NCBI GenBank assembly: GCA_964291305.2
Contig: OZ219783.1
Location: forward strand, 1,178,001-1,242,000
From: VXNF01 sp964291305
Lineage (GTDB): Bacteria; Actinomycetota; Acidimicrobiia; Acidimicrobiales; CATQHL01
Length of the DNA stretch: 64,000 bases
Reading direction: 5' to 3'
Shown here: positions 51,022 through 59,188 of the stretch, in pieces
Layout of the letters: each line of letters opens with the position of its first letter
Numbering within the stretch: position 1 is the first letter of the stretch
Translations under genes and position numbers: made by a program
The notes under the pieces: model-generated
What the model saw: only the letters and a program-made list of their open reading frames with translations
Database searches by the model: none
Told to the model about the DNA's origin: nothing

Positions 51022-52272
51022 ATGAGTCCCCTAGCTGGGCGTCGGATTGTTCTGGCCGTCAGCGGGGGGATTGCTAGCTACAAGGCCGTTGAGATCTGCC
51101 GACAGCTGACAGATGCCGGAGTTCATGTCATCCCGCTGCTGACTGAAGCAGCTGGACGTTTCGTGGGCGAGGTGACTTTCTCGGCGCTGGCCAGTGAGCG
51201 GGTCCGGAGTTCGCTCTTCGACGACGAGGATCCCATTCCGCACGTCACGCTAGGCCGGCGAGCCGACCTAATCCTGATCTGCCCTGCTACCGCCCGGGTG
51301 ATGGCTGCCTACGCCGCAGGTCTCGCCGATGATCTGCTGTGTGCCACGCTGCTGGCCACGCAAGCTCCAGTTGTGCTTTGCCCGGCGATGCACACTGAGA
51401 TGTGGCAGCACCCTGCCACCCAGGACAACCTGCTGACTCTTCGGAGCCGGGGAGTGGTTGTCGTAGAGCCAGAGGAGGGGCAACTAGCTGGCGGCGATGT
51501 GGGCGCGGGCCGTTTAGCTGCCCCCGAACGAGTGCTGTCCGCGGTGGCTGAGGCCCTTGCTGGCAGCGGTACCACCTTGGGCCAGGACATGGCTGGACTG
51601 CAGATCGTGGTCACCGCAGGCGGTACACGCGAGCCCATCGACCCGGTTCGCTTTATCGGCAACCGCTCCTCCGGTAAGCAGGGTTACGCCCTGGCGGAGG
51701 AGGCCGCTGCCCGTGGGGCCAAGGTGACGCTGGTTGCCACATCGAAGCTTCAACTGCCCAGCGGGGTGGATTTGGTGCTAGTGGAGACAGCCCAGCAGAT
51801 GCGAACTGCGGTCCTTGACCAGCTGCCCGCGGATGTTGTGGTGATGGCGGCTGCCGTTGCCGACTATCGCCCGGTGCAACCCGCGGCGGAGAAGATCAAG
51901 AAATCCGGCGAGGAACGCAGCATCGCGCTCGAACTAACCCCGGACATTCTGGCCGAAATAGGGCGCAGCGACGCGGTCGGCACCCTCGTGGGCTTCGCCG
52001 CCGAGACCAGCAACGTGCTCGCTAACGCGGAAGCCAAGCTGCGCGCCAAGGGCGCTGACCTCATCGTGGTAAACGACGTTTCGGCACCCAGCGTTGGCTT
52101 CGAATACGACACCAACGAGGTGACACTTCTCGACGTATCGGGGGGCCGCACCACGATCCCGCTCACTTCCAAGCGTCAAGTGGCCCGAGCCATTATGGAT
52201 CGCGTCATCGCCCTGCGCGCAGGTCGGCGCGGAGTTGACCTCTCTCCACCACCGCCTCGCCGTCAAGAGTGA
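51022..52272 (+). CDS. coaBC: phosphopantothenoylcysteine decarboxylase / phosphopantothenate-cysteine ligase
   Basis: 416 residues from ATG 51022. The CoaC half has RRIVLAVSGGIASYKAVEIC and the active-site Cys loop APVVLCPAMHTEMWQHPAT. The CoaB half has TAGGTREPIDPVRFIGNRSS with GKQGYALAEEAAARGAKVTL, and VMAAAVADYRPVQPAAEKIK. It makes 4'-phosphopantetheine for CoA. Its last 68 bases overlap the 3' end of the minus-strand NicX-like gene. Confidence 0.94.
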   Translation: MSPLAGRRIVLAVSGGIASYKAVEICRQLTDAGVHVIPLLTEAAGRFVGEVTFSALASERVRSSLFDDEDPIPHVTLGRRADLILICPATARVMAAYAAGLADDLLCATLLATQAPVVLCPAMHTEMWQHPATQDNLLTLRSRGVVVVEPEEGQLAGGDVGAGRLAAPERVLSAVAEALAGSGTTLGQDMAGLQIVVTAGGTREPIDPVRFIGNRSSGKQGYALAEEAAARGAKVTLVATSKLQLPSGVDLVLVETAQQMRTAVLDQLPADVVVMAAAVADYRPVQPAAEKIKKSGEERSIALELTPDILAEIGRSDAVGTLVGFAAETSNVLANAEAKLRAKGADLIVVNDVSAPSVGFEYDTNEVTLLDVSGGRTTIPLTSKRQVARAIMDRVIALRAGRRGVDLSPPPPRRQE

Positions 52273-53260
52273 CGGTGCAGTGGCGCATAGGCAGGTCGAA
52301 GTGGCCCCGGCAGAAACGCTTGGCGGTCTCGTTGGCGCCGGTGGAGTAAACAAAGTTGCCGGCAAAAGCTCGCAGTTCAGTGCCGTTGAGATCAGCTTTG
52401 TCCCACATGGCCAGGGCTTCCCAGCGGGCACCGGGGTTCATGCCCCAGCCAACGTGGCTGACGGCGTAGGCCTCTGGCTCCTGAAAAGATGCTATGTAGG
52501 ACTCCATTAGGGCTGCGTCGTGGCCCTCGCCGTCGATGGCGATGATGTAGTCGTCCACGATGCTCAGTTTGACGGGTTCCCGGATGTACTCCTTGAAGGT
52601 GAGGTTGATATCGCCGGGTGCCAGCACGAGCTGGCCGTTAACTGTGCCCGCCGCTGGGAACGCCAGCACCAGGCCACCGGGCCAGTGGGCGATACTTCCG
52701 GGCTCGGTGCACCAGCCGTGTGAACCGGCAACCACGGCGCCTGCGAGGTCCACGCGTAACTCACTGCCGGCGGCACTGTAAATCTCCATCACCTCGGCGG
52801 CCTGCAGCAGGCTCACGCCGCGCGCTACTCGGTCCGCCAGTGACGGGTCGTGCGGCCAGCGCTCGGCGTTCTCGGGGTGTTCAGCGGAGATCATCAAAAC
52901 CCGGCAGCCGCCGGCCAAGATCTGCTCTAGTTCGGGTGCGTGCAGTAGTCCCTCCGCAGTGCAGTCCACCACGAAATCGGCGGCTGCTAGGGCCGCGACG
53001 GCTGCTCGGTGCCCAGCCAGAGCCTGCGAGGCCCCGGTTGAGCGGATGGGCACCGGTCCGGGGTTGGCCGGTGTCGGCATGCGCACGTCTGCGGTGGCCG
53101 CTCCCATCGATTCCAAAGCCAGGCGGGCCGTCTCGGTAATAAGCGGGTTGCTAGCAGCTTCCGATAGCAGCACAGCCACCTCGCCTGGGCGTAGGTTGCA
53201 AGCCGCGAACTGCTCGGCGTAGCGCTGAACCCAGCGCCACTCGGTGGCCGGTCGGCTCAT
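52205..53260 (-). CDS. M29/NicX-like metalloprotein (2,5-dihydroxypyridine dioxygenase-like)
   Basis: 351 residues from ATG 53260; the frame is open to 53440 but that prefix lies in the next gene. It contains RPGEVAVLLSEAASNPLITE, AAADFVVDCTAEGLLHAPEL, PGGLVLAFPAAGTVNGQLVL, and a metal-type end AYAVSHVGWGMNPGARWEAL. The 'E...H.GwGmNp' part is the M29/NicX metal site. By family it is an aminopeptidase-like or ring-opening dioxygenase; I favour the latter because catabolic genes are near, but this is unproven. It shares 68 bases with coaBC in convergent orientation. Confidence 0.7.
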   Translation of the reverse strand: MSRPATEWRWVQRYAEQFAACNLRPGEVAVLLSEAASNPLITETARLALESMGAATADVRMPTPANPGPVPIRSTGASQALAGHRAAVAALAAADFVVDCTAEGLLHAPELEQILAGGCRVLMISAEHPENAERWPHDPSLADRVARGVSLLQAAEVMEIYSAAGSELRVDLAGAVVAGSHGWCTEPGSIAHWPGGLVLAFPAAGTVNGQLVLAPGDINLTFKEYIREPVKLSIVDDYIIAIDGEGHDAALMESYIASFQEPEAYAVSHVGWGMNPGARWEALAMWDKADLNGTELRAFAGNFVYSTGANETAKRFCRGHFDLPMRHCTVTLDGEAVVERGQLRADLRAGR

Positions 53261-53267
53261 GAGGAGA

Positions 53268-54065
53268 TCACGCCTCGTTGTGACTGAGGAAGTCGCCGAT
53301 GAGTTGATTGAACTGTTCCGGCGCCTCGGCGGGTGATAGGTGCCCGACTCCGTCGAGCACTGCGAGGGTGCTGCTGGGGAGACCGGCTGCAAGCGTTTCG
53401 GCGTAGGCCAGCGGGGTCTCCCGGTCAGCGCTACCAACAATGACGAGGGCGGGCTGGGCGATTGTGTTGAGATCCGCTAGCACATTGTGGTTAGTTAAGC
53501 ACTCAACGGCCGCTCGGAAGCCGGCTGCGGTAATGCGGGCGAAGGCTTCGAGGAGTTCAGCGCGGATGCTCCCCCCTAGCGCTTTGGCAGTGACCATATC
53601 TAGCACGTCGCCGGCGAAGTCGGCAGGCTGAAGTCCACCGTCGAGCGGTGCCAGACGAGCGGCCCGCCAAGCCTGTGGGCTTGTTCCATCTAGACCGAAT
53701 GCGGGGCTCGTACCGGCGAGGACCAGTCGGCGCACTCGCCGGGGATGGCGAATCGCTGCGTGCAGGGCACTCATGCCGCCAAAAGACAACCCCACCAGGT
53801 CGGCAGTCTCAATTCGAAGCGTGTCCAGCAGGCTGGCTAATTGGTCGGCGATGGCGGGGAGGGTAAGCGGTGCTAGAGGAGCCGAGGCCCCGTAGCCGGG
53901 CATATCCCAAGCTATGCAACGAAACCTGTCGGTCAGGCCACGCAGCTGCGGCCCCCAAGCGGTGCGACTACCGCCCAGGCCATGCAGAAACACCACTGGC
54001 GGCCCGGCACCGGCTTCTCGCCAGGCGATCGGCGACTGATCGTGATCGATCATCTCCGCTGACAT
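53268..54065 (-). CDS. alpha/beta hydrolase
   Basis: 265 residues from ATG 54065; the TTG at 54101 would add 12. The fold shows PPVVFLHGLGGSRTAWGPQL (oxyanion), the nucleophile elbow GLSFGG, the Asp in VGSADRETPL and the His in LDGVGHLSPAE. It is close to the enol-lactonase/esterase type (PcaD-like). It forms a two-gene operon with the NicX-like gene, seven bases apart, consistent with hydrolysis of a ring-cleavage product (inference). Confidence 0.82.
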   Translation of the reverse strand: MSAEMIDHDQSPIAWREAGAGPPVVFLHGLGGSRTAWGPQLRGLTDRFRCIAWDMPGYGASAPLAPLTLPAIADQLASLLDTLRIETADLVGLSFGGMSALHAAIRHPRRVRRLVLAGTSPAFGLDGTSPQAWRAARLAPLDGGLQPADFAGDVLDMVTAKALGGSIRAELLEAFARITAAGFRAAVECLTNHNVLADLNTIAQPALVIVGSADRETPLAYAETLAAGLPSSTLAVLDGVGHLSPAEAPEQFNQLIGDFLSHNEA

Positions 54066-54155
54066 CACCTGCACTAGGTCATTGTGGGCGCTATAGCACA
54101 AGCGAGCAAACTGTGGCCGCTGTCGGCGCCAGAGTTAGCTCACCGGCCGACAGTC

Positions 54156-54167
54156 GGGGGGGGGGGG
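54156..54167. repeat. poly(G) tract, 12 bases, upstream of metK
   Basis: Twelve consecutive G, ending about 30 bases before the TATACT box of metK and about 90 bases after the divergent hydrolase start. It is the only long G run outside the 5-8.6 kb cluster. Confidence 0.93.
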
Positions 54168-54196
54168 ATCATCGGGAGGCTGTGGGAGTCAGCCGG

Positions 54197-54202
54197 TATA
54201 CT
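54197..54202 (+). promoter_or_regulatory. candidate -10 box of metK
   Basis: TATACT lies 15 bases before the in-frame ATG at 54217 and 84 before the favoured GTG. No good -35 is seen 17 bases upstream. The G12 run lies near -50 to -40, where its length could affect binding. Confidence 0.4.
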
Positions 54203-54285
54203 CCCCGCCGTCGGGGATGAATCGAAATACGACTAGGAGCGAACGCGGCGCAAGCTTGCCCGCCGAGCATGATGATCGAGGCACT

Positions 54286-55458
54286 GTGAGCCCCACGTAT
54301 ATCTTCACGTCGGAGTCGGTGACCGAGGGCCATCCCGACAAGATGGCCGACCAGGTCTCCGACGCCATCCTTGACGCCCTCATCGCCAAGGATCCCGAGA
54401 GTCGGGTGGCCTGTGAGACCTTTCTGACGACTGGCCTTTGCCTGGTCAGTGGTGAGATCCGCACCAACGCCTGGGTAGATATCCCTGGGATCGTGCGGGA
54501 GACTATCTGCGGCATCGGCTACGACCGGGGCGATATCGGCTTCGACGGCAACGTCTGCGGGGTGCTTTCGGCCATAGGTGAGCAGTCTGCTGAAGTGGCT
54601 CGGGGTGTCGACGGTGCCTCCGCTTCGGACCCCGAAGTAATGGGCGCCGGAGATCAGGGGTTGGTGTTCGGCTACGCCTGCCGGGATACCGAGACTCTCA
54701 TGCCGATGCCTATTCATCTGGCGCACCGCATGGCCGAGCGACTCGCCGAGGTGCGTCGGGCCGGCACCGTGCCTTACCTAAGGCCCGACGGCAAGACCCA
54801 GGTGAGCGTGCGCTACGAAGGCGACATTCCTATCGGTGTGGAAACTGTGTTGGTCTCCTCTCAGCACTCCGAGGGCACCGACGTGCGGGGCACGATAGAG
54901 CCCGACATCATCGAGCATGTCATCAACCCCGTATTGCGACCCCTGTTCCCCGAAGCCGATCCTCGGATCATCGTAAACCCCACGGGCAGTTTCGTTATGG
55001 GAGGGCCGGTGGCCGACGCCGGACTCACGGGGCGTAAGGTCATTGTGGACACCTACGGCGGTATGGCTCGCCACGGCGGTGGTGCTTTCAGCGGCAAGGA
55101 CCCCACGAAAGTAGACCGCTCGGCCTCGTACGCGGCTCGCTGGGCCGCCAAGAACTTGGTAGCTGCGGGAGCCGCCGAGCGCTGCGAGATCCAAATCGCC
55201 TACTCCATTGCTGTCGCCGAGCCGGTCTCGGTGATGGTGGAGACGTTTGGTACTCACCATGTGGATCCCGCGCGGATTGCTCCCGCTGTGGAAACGGTGT
55301 TCGACCTACGGCCGGCGGCGATTATTGCCGACCTGGACTTGCGGCGACCCATCTACGGAGTAACCGCGGCCTACGGCCACTTCGGCCGGGAGGGCGACGA
55401 GTTCACCTGGGAGCGCACCGACCGGGTGCACGAGTTACGATCGGAACTCGGTCTCTGA
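54286..55458 (+). CDS. metK: S-adenosylmethionine synthetase
   Basis: 390 residues from GTG 54286 (MSPTYIFTSESVTEGHPDKM), with GAGG just ahead; an ATG at 54217 would give 23 more non-conserved residues. Conserved parts: GHPDKMADQVSDAILDALI, ETFLTTGLCLVSGEI, GAGDQGLVFGYACRDTETLM (hexapeptide GAGDQG), and GGGAFSGKDPTKVDRSASYA. It makes SAM from Met and ATP. It sits before priA as in other actinobacteria. Confidence 0.95.
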   Translation: MSPTYIFTSESVTEGHPDKMADQVSDAILDALIAKDPESRVACETFLTTGLCLVSGEIRTNAWVDIPGIVRETICGIGYDRGDIGFDGNVCGVLSAIGEQSAEVARGVDGASASDPEVMGAGDQGLVFGYACRDTETLMPMPIHLAHRMAERLAEVRRAGTVPYLRPDGKTQVSVRYEGDIPIGVETVLVSSQHSEGTDVRGTIEPDIIEHVINPVLRPLFPEADPRIIVNPTGSFVMGGPVADAGLTGRKVIVDTYGGMARHGGGAFSGKDPTKVDRSASYAARWAAKNLVAAGAAERCEIQIAYSIAVAEPVSVMVETFGTHHVDPARIAPAVETVFDLRPAAIIADLDLRRPIYGVTAAYGHFGREGDEFTWERTDRVHELRSELGL

Positions 55459-55523
55459 GCCAGGCACCTTCCCAGCCTGCGCCAACCGATCCCGAGTCTC
55501 CTGCCGTCGGCCGACCGCGGGTT

Positions 55524-57290
55524 GTGCGGGTGCTGACCGATGTGGTCGCCCTAGACCGCGAGTTGGACTACGAGGTTCCCGAAGCTTGGCACGCCGATGG
55601 CCGGTCGGCGCGGCTGGTTGTGGGGTCGATGGTGCGGGTCACTTTGAAGGGTCGCCGTGTTGGTGGCTGGGTAACCGCATGTGATCCCGAGCAGCTCGAG
55701 CCCCAAGTGGCGCTGCAGCCGCTTGCCAAGCTGGTGGGTGTCGGCCCGCCACCGGCGGTTCTGGACCTGGCAGCTTGGGCCTCCTGGCGCTGGGCGGCCC
55801 GACGCGCCACGTTTTATGTCACAGCCTCGCCCTCCCGAGTGGTGCAAGCAATATCTTCTCCCCCTCCTCGGCTACGGCCACCTCCGGTAGCTGAAGCGGC
55901 TAAGCCAGCAAGCGGCGATGGGCTCTGGGATTCTGCCTTCGAGCGGTCGGTTTCGCTGGTACGGCTCCCGCCGGCGGCCGACCGAGGCCCGCTACTAGCG
56001 GCAGCCTTGCGCCGTGAAGATGTGCTGTTAGTGGTACCTGAAATCTCTGAGTCAGTCCGCCTGGCCGGCTGGGTGCGTCGTCGAGGGTTACCGGCTGCAC
56101 TGTTGCCGGATGACTGGGCGCAGGCCGCCGCGGGCGGGGTCGTTATAGGCACTCGCGCCGCGGTCTTCGGCCCTATGCCGCGGCTGGCGGCCGTGGTTGT
56201 CCTCGACGAGCACGATGAGGCCCTAGTGGCCGAGGACTCGCCTAGCTGGAGCGCCCGCGAAGTAGCGGTGGAGCGGGCGCGCCGAGCTGGTGCGCCGTGC
56301 GTGCTGGTCTCGCCGATTCCCTCGCTCGAAGCCCAAGAGTTGGTCTCGGGCGAGCCGCTAACCCTGCCTCGTCATGCCGAGTGGGCGGGTTGGCCGAACC
56401 TGGAGCTGGCCGATCAGCGAGATCCTGAGGTAAGCCGTCATGGGCTGCTGAGCGAGACTTTGGTGGCTCGTCTGCGGTCATGTGACCGTGCTATCTGCAT
56501 ATTGAACCGTAAGGGTCGAGCGCGGCTTTCGGCCTGTGCTAGTTGTGGCGAACTGGTGGTCTGTGATGCCTGCGGAGCAGCGGTAGGCGAAAGTTCGTCC
56601 GGCGGACTGAGCTGCCCAAGCTGCGGGGCGCAGCGTCCCAGGGTCTGCTCTAGCTGCAGCGCAATGCGCTTGAAGACCCTTAGGCCCGGCGTGGCCAAGC
56701 TGCGCGGGGAGCTGGAGGTCTTGTTGGGCGAGCCGGTTGTCGAGTTGAGCGGCACTAACCGCACCATCGACGTGGACAATCCAACAACGACGCGGGTCGT
56801 GATAGGCACCGAGGCAGCGCTGCATCGGGATATCCCAGCTGATCTAGTGGCGTTCCTGGATTTCGATCAGGAACTCTCGGCGCCGCGCTACCGGGCGAAC
56901 GAACAGGCGATGGCGTTGTTAGCGCGTGCGGCTCGAGTGGTCGGCCCGCGCCACGGCGGTGGCAGGATCCTGCTGCAGACCCGCCAGCCCGATCATCCGG
57001 TGCTGCGCGCCGCTGGCGCGGCTGATCCCGAGTTGTTGAGCCAACATGACCGCGACTTGCGGCGCCAACTTGGTTTTCCGCCCTTTGGCGCGCTCGCCGA
57101 GATCGCCAATGAGGCGGCTCCAGCCTTCCTCGAGCGCCTTGGCCATCCGTTGGGCCTGGAGCTCTCCCAAATGGGGGAGAAGCGCTGGGTTGTGCGGGCA
57201 GCCGACCGGGGAACCCTGCTCGACGCCCTCGCTGCGGTAGAGCGCCCGCCGGGCCGACTCCGCCTGGCTGTAGACCCGCTTCGCCTCTAA
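55524..57290 (+). CDS. priA: PriA-type primosomal protein without helicase motifs
   Basis: 588 residues from GTG 55524. The N-terminal 3'BD domain has VRVLTDVVALDRELDYEVPE and VVGSMVRVTLKGRRVGGWV. The Walker A region is absent, where a helicase would have GxTGSGKT. The zinc-binding part is kept: CASCGELVVCDACG and CPSCGAQRPRVCSSCSAM. Actinobacterial PriA proteins are known to lack ATPase residues, so it may be a structural DNA-binding replication restart protein. Confidence 0.82.
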   Translation: MRVLTDVVALDRELDYEVPEAWHADGRSARLVVGSMVRVTLKGRRVGGWVTACDPEQLEPQVALQPLAKLVGVGPPPAVLDLAAWASWRWAARRATFYVTASPSRVVQAISSPPPRLRPPPVAEAAKPASGDGLWDSAFERSVSLVRLPPAADRGPLLAAALRREDVLLVVPEISESVRLAGWVRRRGLPAALLPDDWAQAAAGGVVIGTRAAVFGPMPRLAAVVVLDEHDEALVAEDSPSWSAREVAVERARRAGAPCVLVSPIPSLEAQELVSGEPLTLPRHAEWAGWPNLELADQRDPEVSRHGLLSETLVARLRSCDRAICILNRKGRARLSACASCGELVVCDACGAAVGESSSGGLSCPSCGAQRPRVCSSCSAMRLKTLRPGVAKLRGELEVLLGEPVVELSGTNRTIDVDNPTTTRVVIGTEAALHRDIPADLVAFLDFDQELSAPRYRANEQAMALLARAARVVGPRHGGGRILLQTRQPDHPVLRAAGAADPELLSQHDRDLRRQLGFPPFGALAEIANEAAPAFLERLGHPLGLELSQMGEKRWVVRAADRGTLLDALAAVERPPGRLRLAVDPLRL

Positions 57291-57323
57291 AGCGACTAAA
57301 CCGGGTGACAGTATGCTGCGGCA

Positions 57324-58043
57324 GTGCGGGGACTAGCGGGGACTATTTTGCGGGGACTAACTGTCGAGCACGATCCCACTGGTCACGCGGCACTGGTCGG
57401 TAAGGCCTTGAGGCGGCGGGGTGTGGAGTTAGAGACGCTCCGAGTGGTCTCTGACACAGCGAATCCCACGAGCAATCAACCCTTCCCCGAGCCTGGCCAG
57501 CACGACCTAGTCGTTGTCCTAGGAGCTGTCTGGTCGGTTTATGACCACGCCACTATTGGTACCTGGATCGTGCGTGAGGTGGATTTCGTCAGAGCGGCGC
57601 ATGAGGCCGGGGCGGCAATTTTGGGTATCTGCTTCGGCGGCCAGGTGCTCTCGGAGGCGCTGGGAGGCACGGTCTCGCGGGCGCCCGTCCCGGAGTTCGG
57701 TTGGCAGAGCGTGGACTCTGACATTCCAGAGGGCCTCTCGCCGGGGCCATGGTTCCAGTGGCACTACGACCGCTTTACCGTCCCCGAAGGCGCTACCGAG
57801 ATCGCCCGCAACAACAACGGGCCACAGGCCTTCTGTAAAGGCCATAGCCTCGGCTTGCAGTTCCACCCCGAACTCGACGGCCCTCTGCTGCAGGATTGGC
57901 TGGGATTTGGCGGCGAGGAGTTGCGCTCGCACGGAATCGACCTGGACTCCCTAGTGGCAGAGACAGCCATGATCGAGACCGCCGCCGTGGGTCGGACTCA
58001 ACGGCTAGTGGACTGGTTTCTGGACGACGTGGCGGCTCGGTGA
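57324..58043 (+). CDS. class I glutamine amidotransferase-like protein
   Basis: 239 residues as drawn from GTG 57324; the first codons consist of a triple 10-bp repeat, so TTG 57348 is an alternative. The catalytic Cys is in ILGICFGGQVLSEALGG, the His and Glu in LGLQFHPELDGPLLQDWL. The family includes GMP-synthase-like and gamma-glutamyl amide hydrolases (PuuD/TdnT-like roles). Near it are a glutamine-synthetase-like ligase and an extradiol dioxygenase, which fits an amine catabolic pathway via gamma-glutamyl intermediates. Confidence 0.8.
   Translation: MRGLAGTILRGLTVEHDPTGHAALVGKALRRRGVELETLRVVSDTANPTSNQPFPEPGQHDLVVVLGAVWSVYDHATIGTWIVREVDFVRAAHEAGAAILGICFGGQVLSEALGGTVSRAPVPEFGWQSVDSDIPEGLSPGPWFQWHYDRFTVPEGATEIARNNNGPQAFCKGHSLGLQFHPELDGPLLQDWLGFGGEELRSHGIDLDSLVAETAMIETAAVGRTQRLVDWFLDDVAAR
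57326..57359 (+). repeat. three copies of a 10-bp repeat at the amidotransferase start
   Basis: GCGGGGACTA occurs at 57326-57335, 57336-57345 and 57350-57359, overlapping the first codons of the amidotransferase gene and making its start hard to fix. Confidence 0.9.
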
Positions 58044-58101
58044 ACTCTAGGTCGGTCTTGCCGGTTGAGTTCTCTAAACCACAGCGGTTGAGAGTCAGGT
58101 C

Positions 58102-58980
58102 TTAGGCCTGCCAGCCACCTGCTGGTCGGTCAAACCAGATGTGTGCCTGCCCGGTGCCGGCAGCGGCCTCGTAGGCGGAGAACATCTCGCCCGGCGCCCG
58201 GCAGGCAGCGCCGCCCAGGGCTCCTAGCAGCATCAAATAGTGGCCGAAAAACCCCTCGGGCGCGTGCCGGCGAAAATCGTCCATGCCCTCCAACACCGCC
58301 GCATGGTGGCCGCCGGAGAGTTGAGCGATGAGTTGCTCATCGGCGGCCCGCGCCTCGGCGCTACTGATGTTGCTCAAGGCAGCGGACTCATGTTGGCGGA
58401 GTTCCCGCAGCGGCCAGAACCGGTGGCTCAAACCCCCCGATGCCAGCAATACTGCGCGCCGGTCCAAGGCACCGATCGCGCTGGCTAGCAACTCACCCAG
58501 AAGCAGAAAATCCTCGGTGGTGGCGGTCTGGCAAATGCTAAGTGACACCCAAGCCTCAGCTCCCTGCAAGTATCCCAGGAGGTTGATGGTGGGGTAGTGA
58601 ACCGGCAAATAGGGATCATCGCAGGCCAGCACCCAAGTGTCGTCACGGGCTTCGGCCAGTGCCGCTAGACCGTGGGCCAGTTCGGGGTCACCGGGAATGT
58701 CGTAGGGCATCTGTCGCATGCCCCGCGGCAGTTCGTCAGAGGTAAATAGGCCGCTGCGCCGCTCGTGCGCGCTGCAAATGAACTCAAAGGTGCTGAACCA
58801 GTGGGTATCAAACACCACGATCACCTCAGGACGGAGTTCGTCTAAGCGCTCATTTCGCAGGCGTTCGAGTCCGGCGCAGAGGCTAAAATCTTCGCCCCCG
58901 TTGAGCGCTAACCGCTCCTCAAGCCGCATCACAATGGGGGGCACGTGTGACACCAATCCTGCGCCAACGATCTCGCCCAT
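58102..58980 (-). CDS. class III extradiol ring-cleavage dioxygenase (LigB-type)
   Basis: 292 residues from ATG 58980. Iron ligand regions: MGEIVGAGLVSHVPPIVMRL (His near 12), VIVVFDTHWFSTFEFIC (His), and the catalytic His in LASGGLSHRFWPLRE. The pattern resembles homoprotocatechuate/catechol 2,3-dioxygenases of the LigB superfamily. It would open an aromatic diol ring with oxygen and Fe(II). It is divergent from the glutamine-synthetase-like gene across about 208 bases. Confidence 0.86.
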   Translation of the reverse strand: MGEIVGAGLVSHVPPIVMRLEERLALNGGEDFSLCAGLERLRNERLDELRPEVIVVFDTHWFSTFEFICSAHERRSGLFTSDELPRGMRQMPYDIPGDPELAHGLAALAEARDDTWVLACDDPYLPVHYPTINLLGYLQGAEAWVSLSICQTATTEDFLLLGELLASAIGALDRRAVLLASGGLSHRFWPLRELRQHESAALSNISSAEARAADEQLIAQLSGGHHAAVLEGMDDFRRHAPEGFFGHYLMLLGALGGAACRAPGEMFSAYEAAAGTGQAHIWFDRPAGGWQA

Positions 58981-59047
58981 ATGCCGCCTCTAAGTCCCCA
59001 CCTACGAGTGCTGTCATCAGACAAGCACGCATGACCAAATCACCTGG

Positions 59048-59060
59048 ACCCTAACAGGGT
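59048..59060. promoter_or_regulatory. small palindrome in the dioxygenase/ligase divergent spacer
   Basis: ACCCTAACAGGGT is an inverted repeat of five bases per arm around a three-base centre. It lies between the two divergent starts (58980 and 59189) and could be an operator for a shared regulator. No regulator gene is in view. Confidence 0.3.
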
Positions 59061-59188
59061 TCGGAGAGAACTGTCGAAGCTGAGTCTGCGTTCAGGCCGG
59101 CGACATTTCCGGCAGATTCGACGCGACTGGTGGTCTGTGATAGGACGCCGCCAGAATTGTGGGACTGGTGGTGGTCCAGGAGGTATCT

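Noticed and set aside
54168..54285. SAM riboswitch before metK
   Set aside because: The leader is short and no SAM-I, SAM-II or SAM-IV core pattern could be seen.
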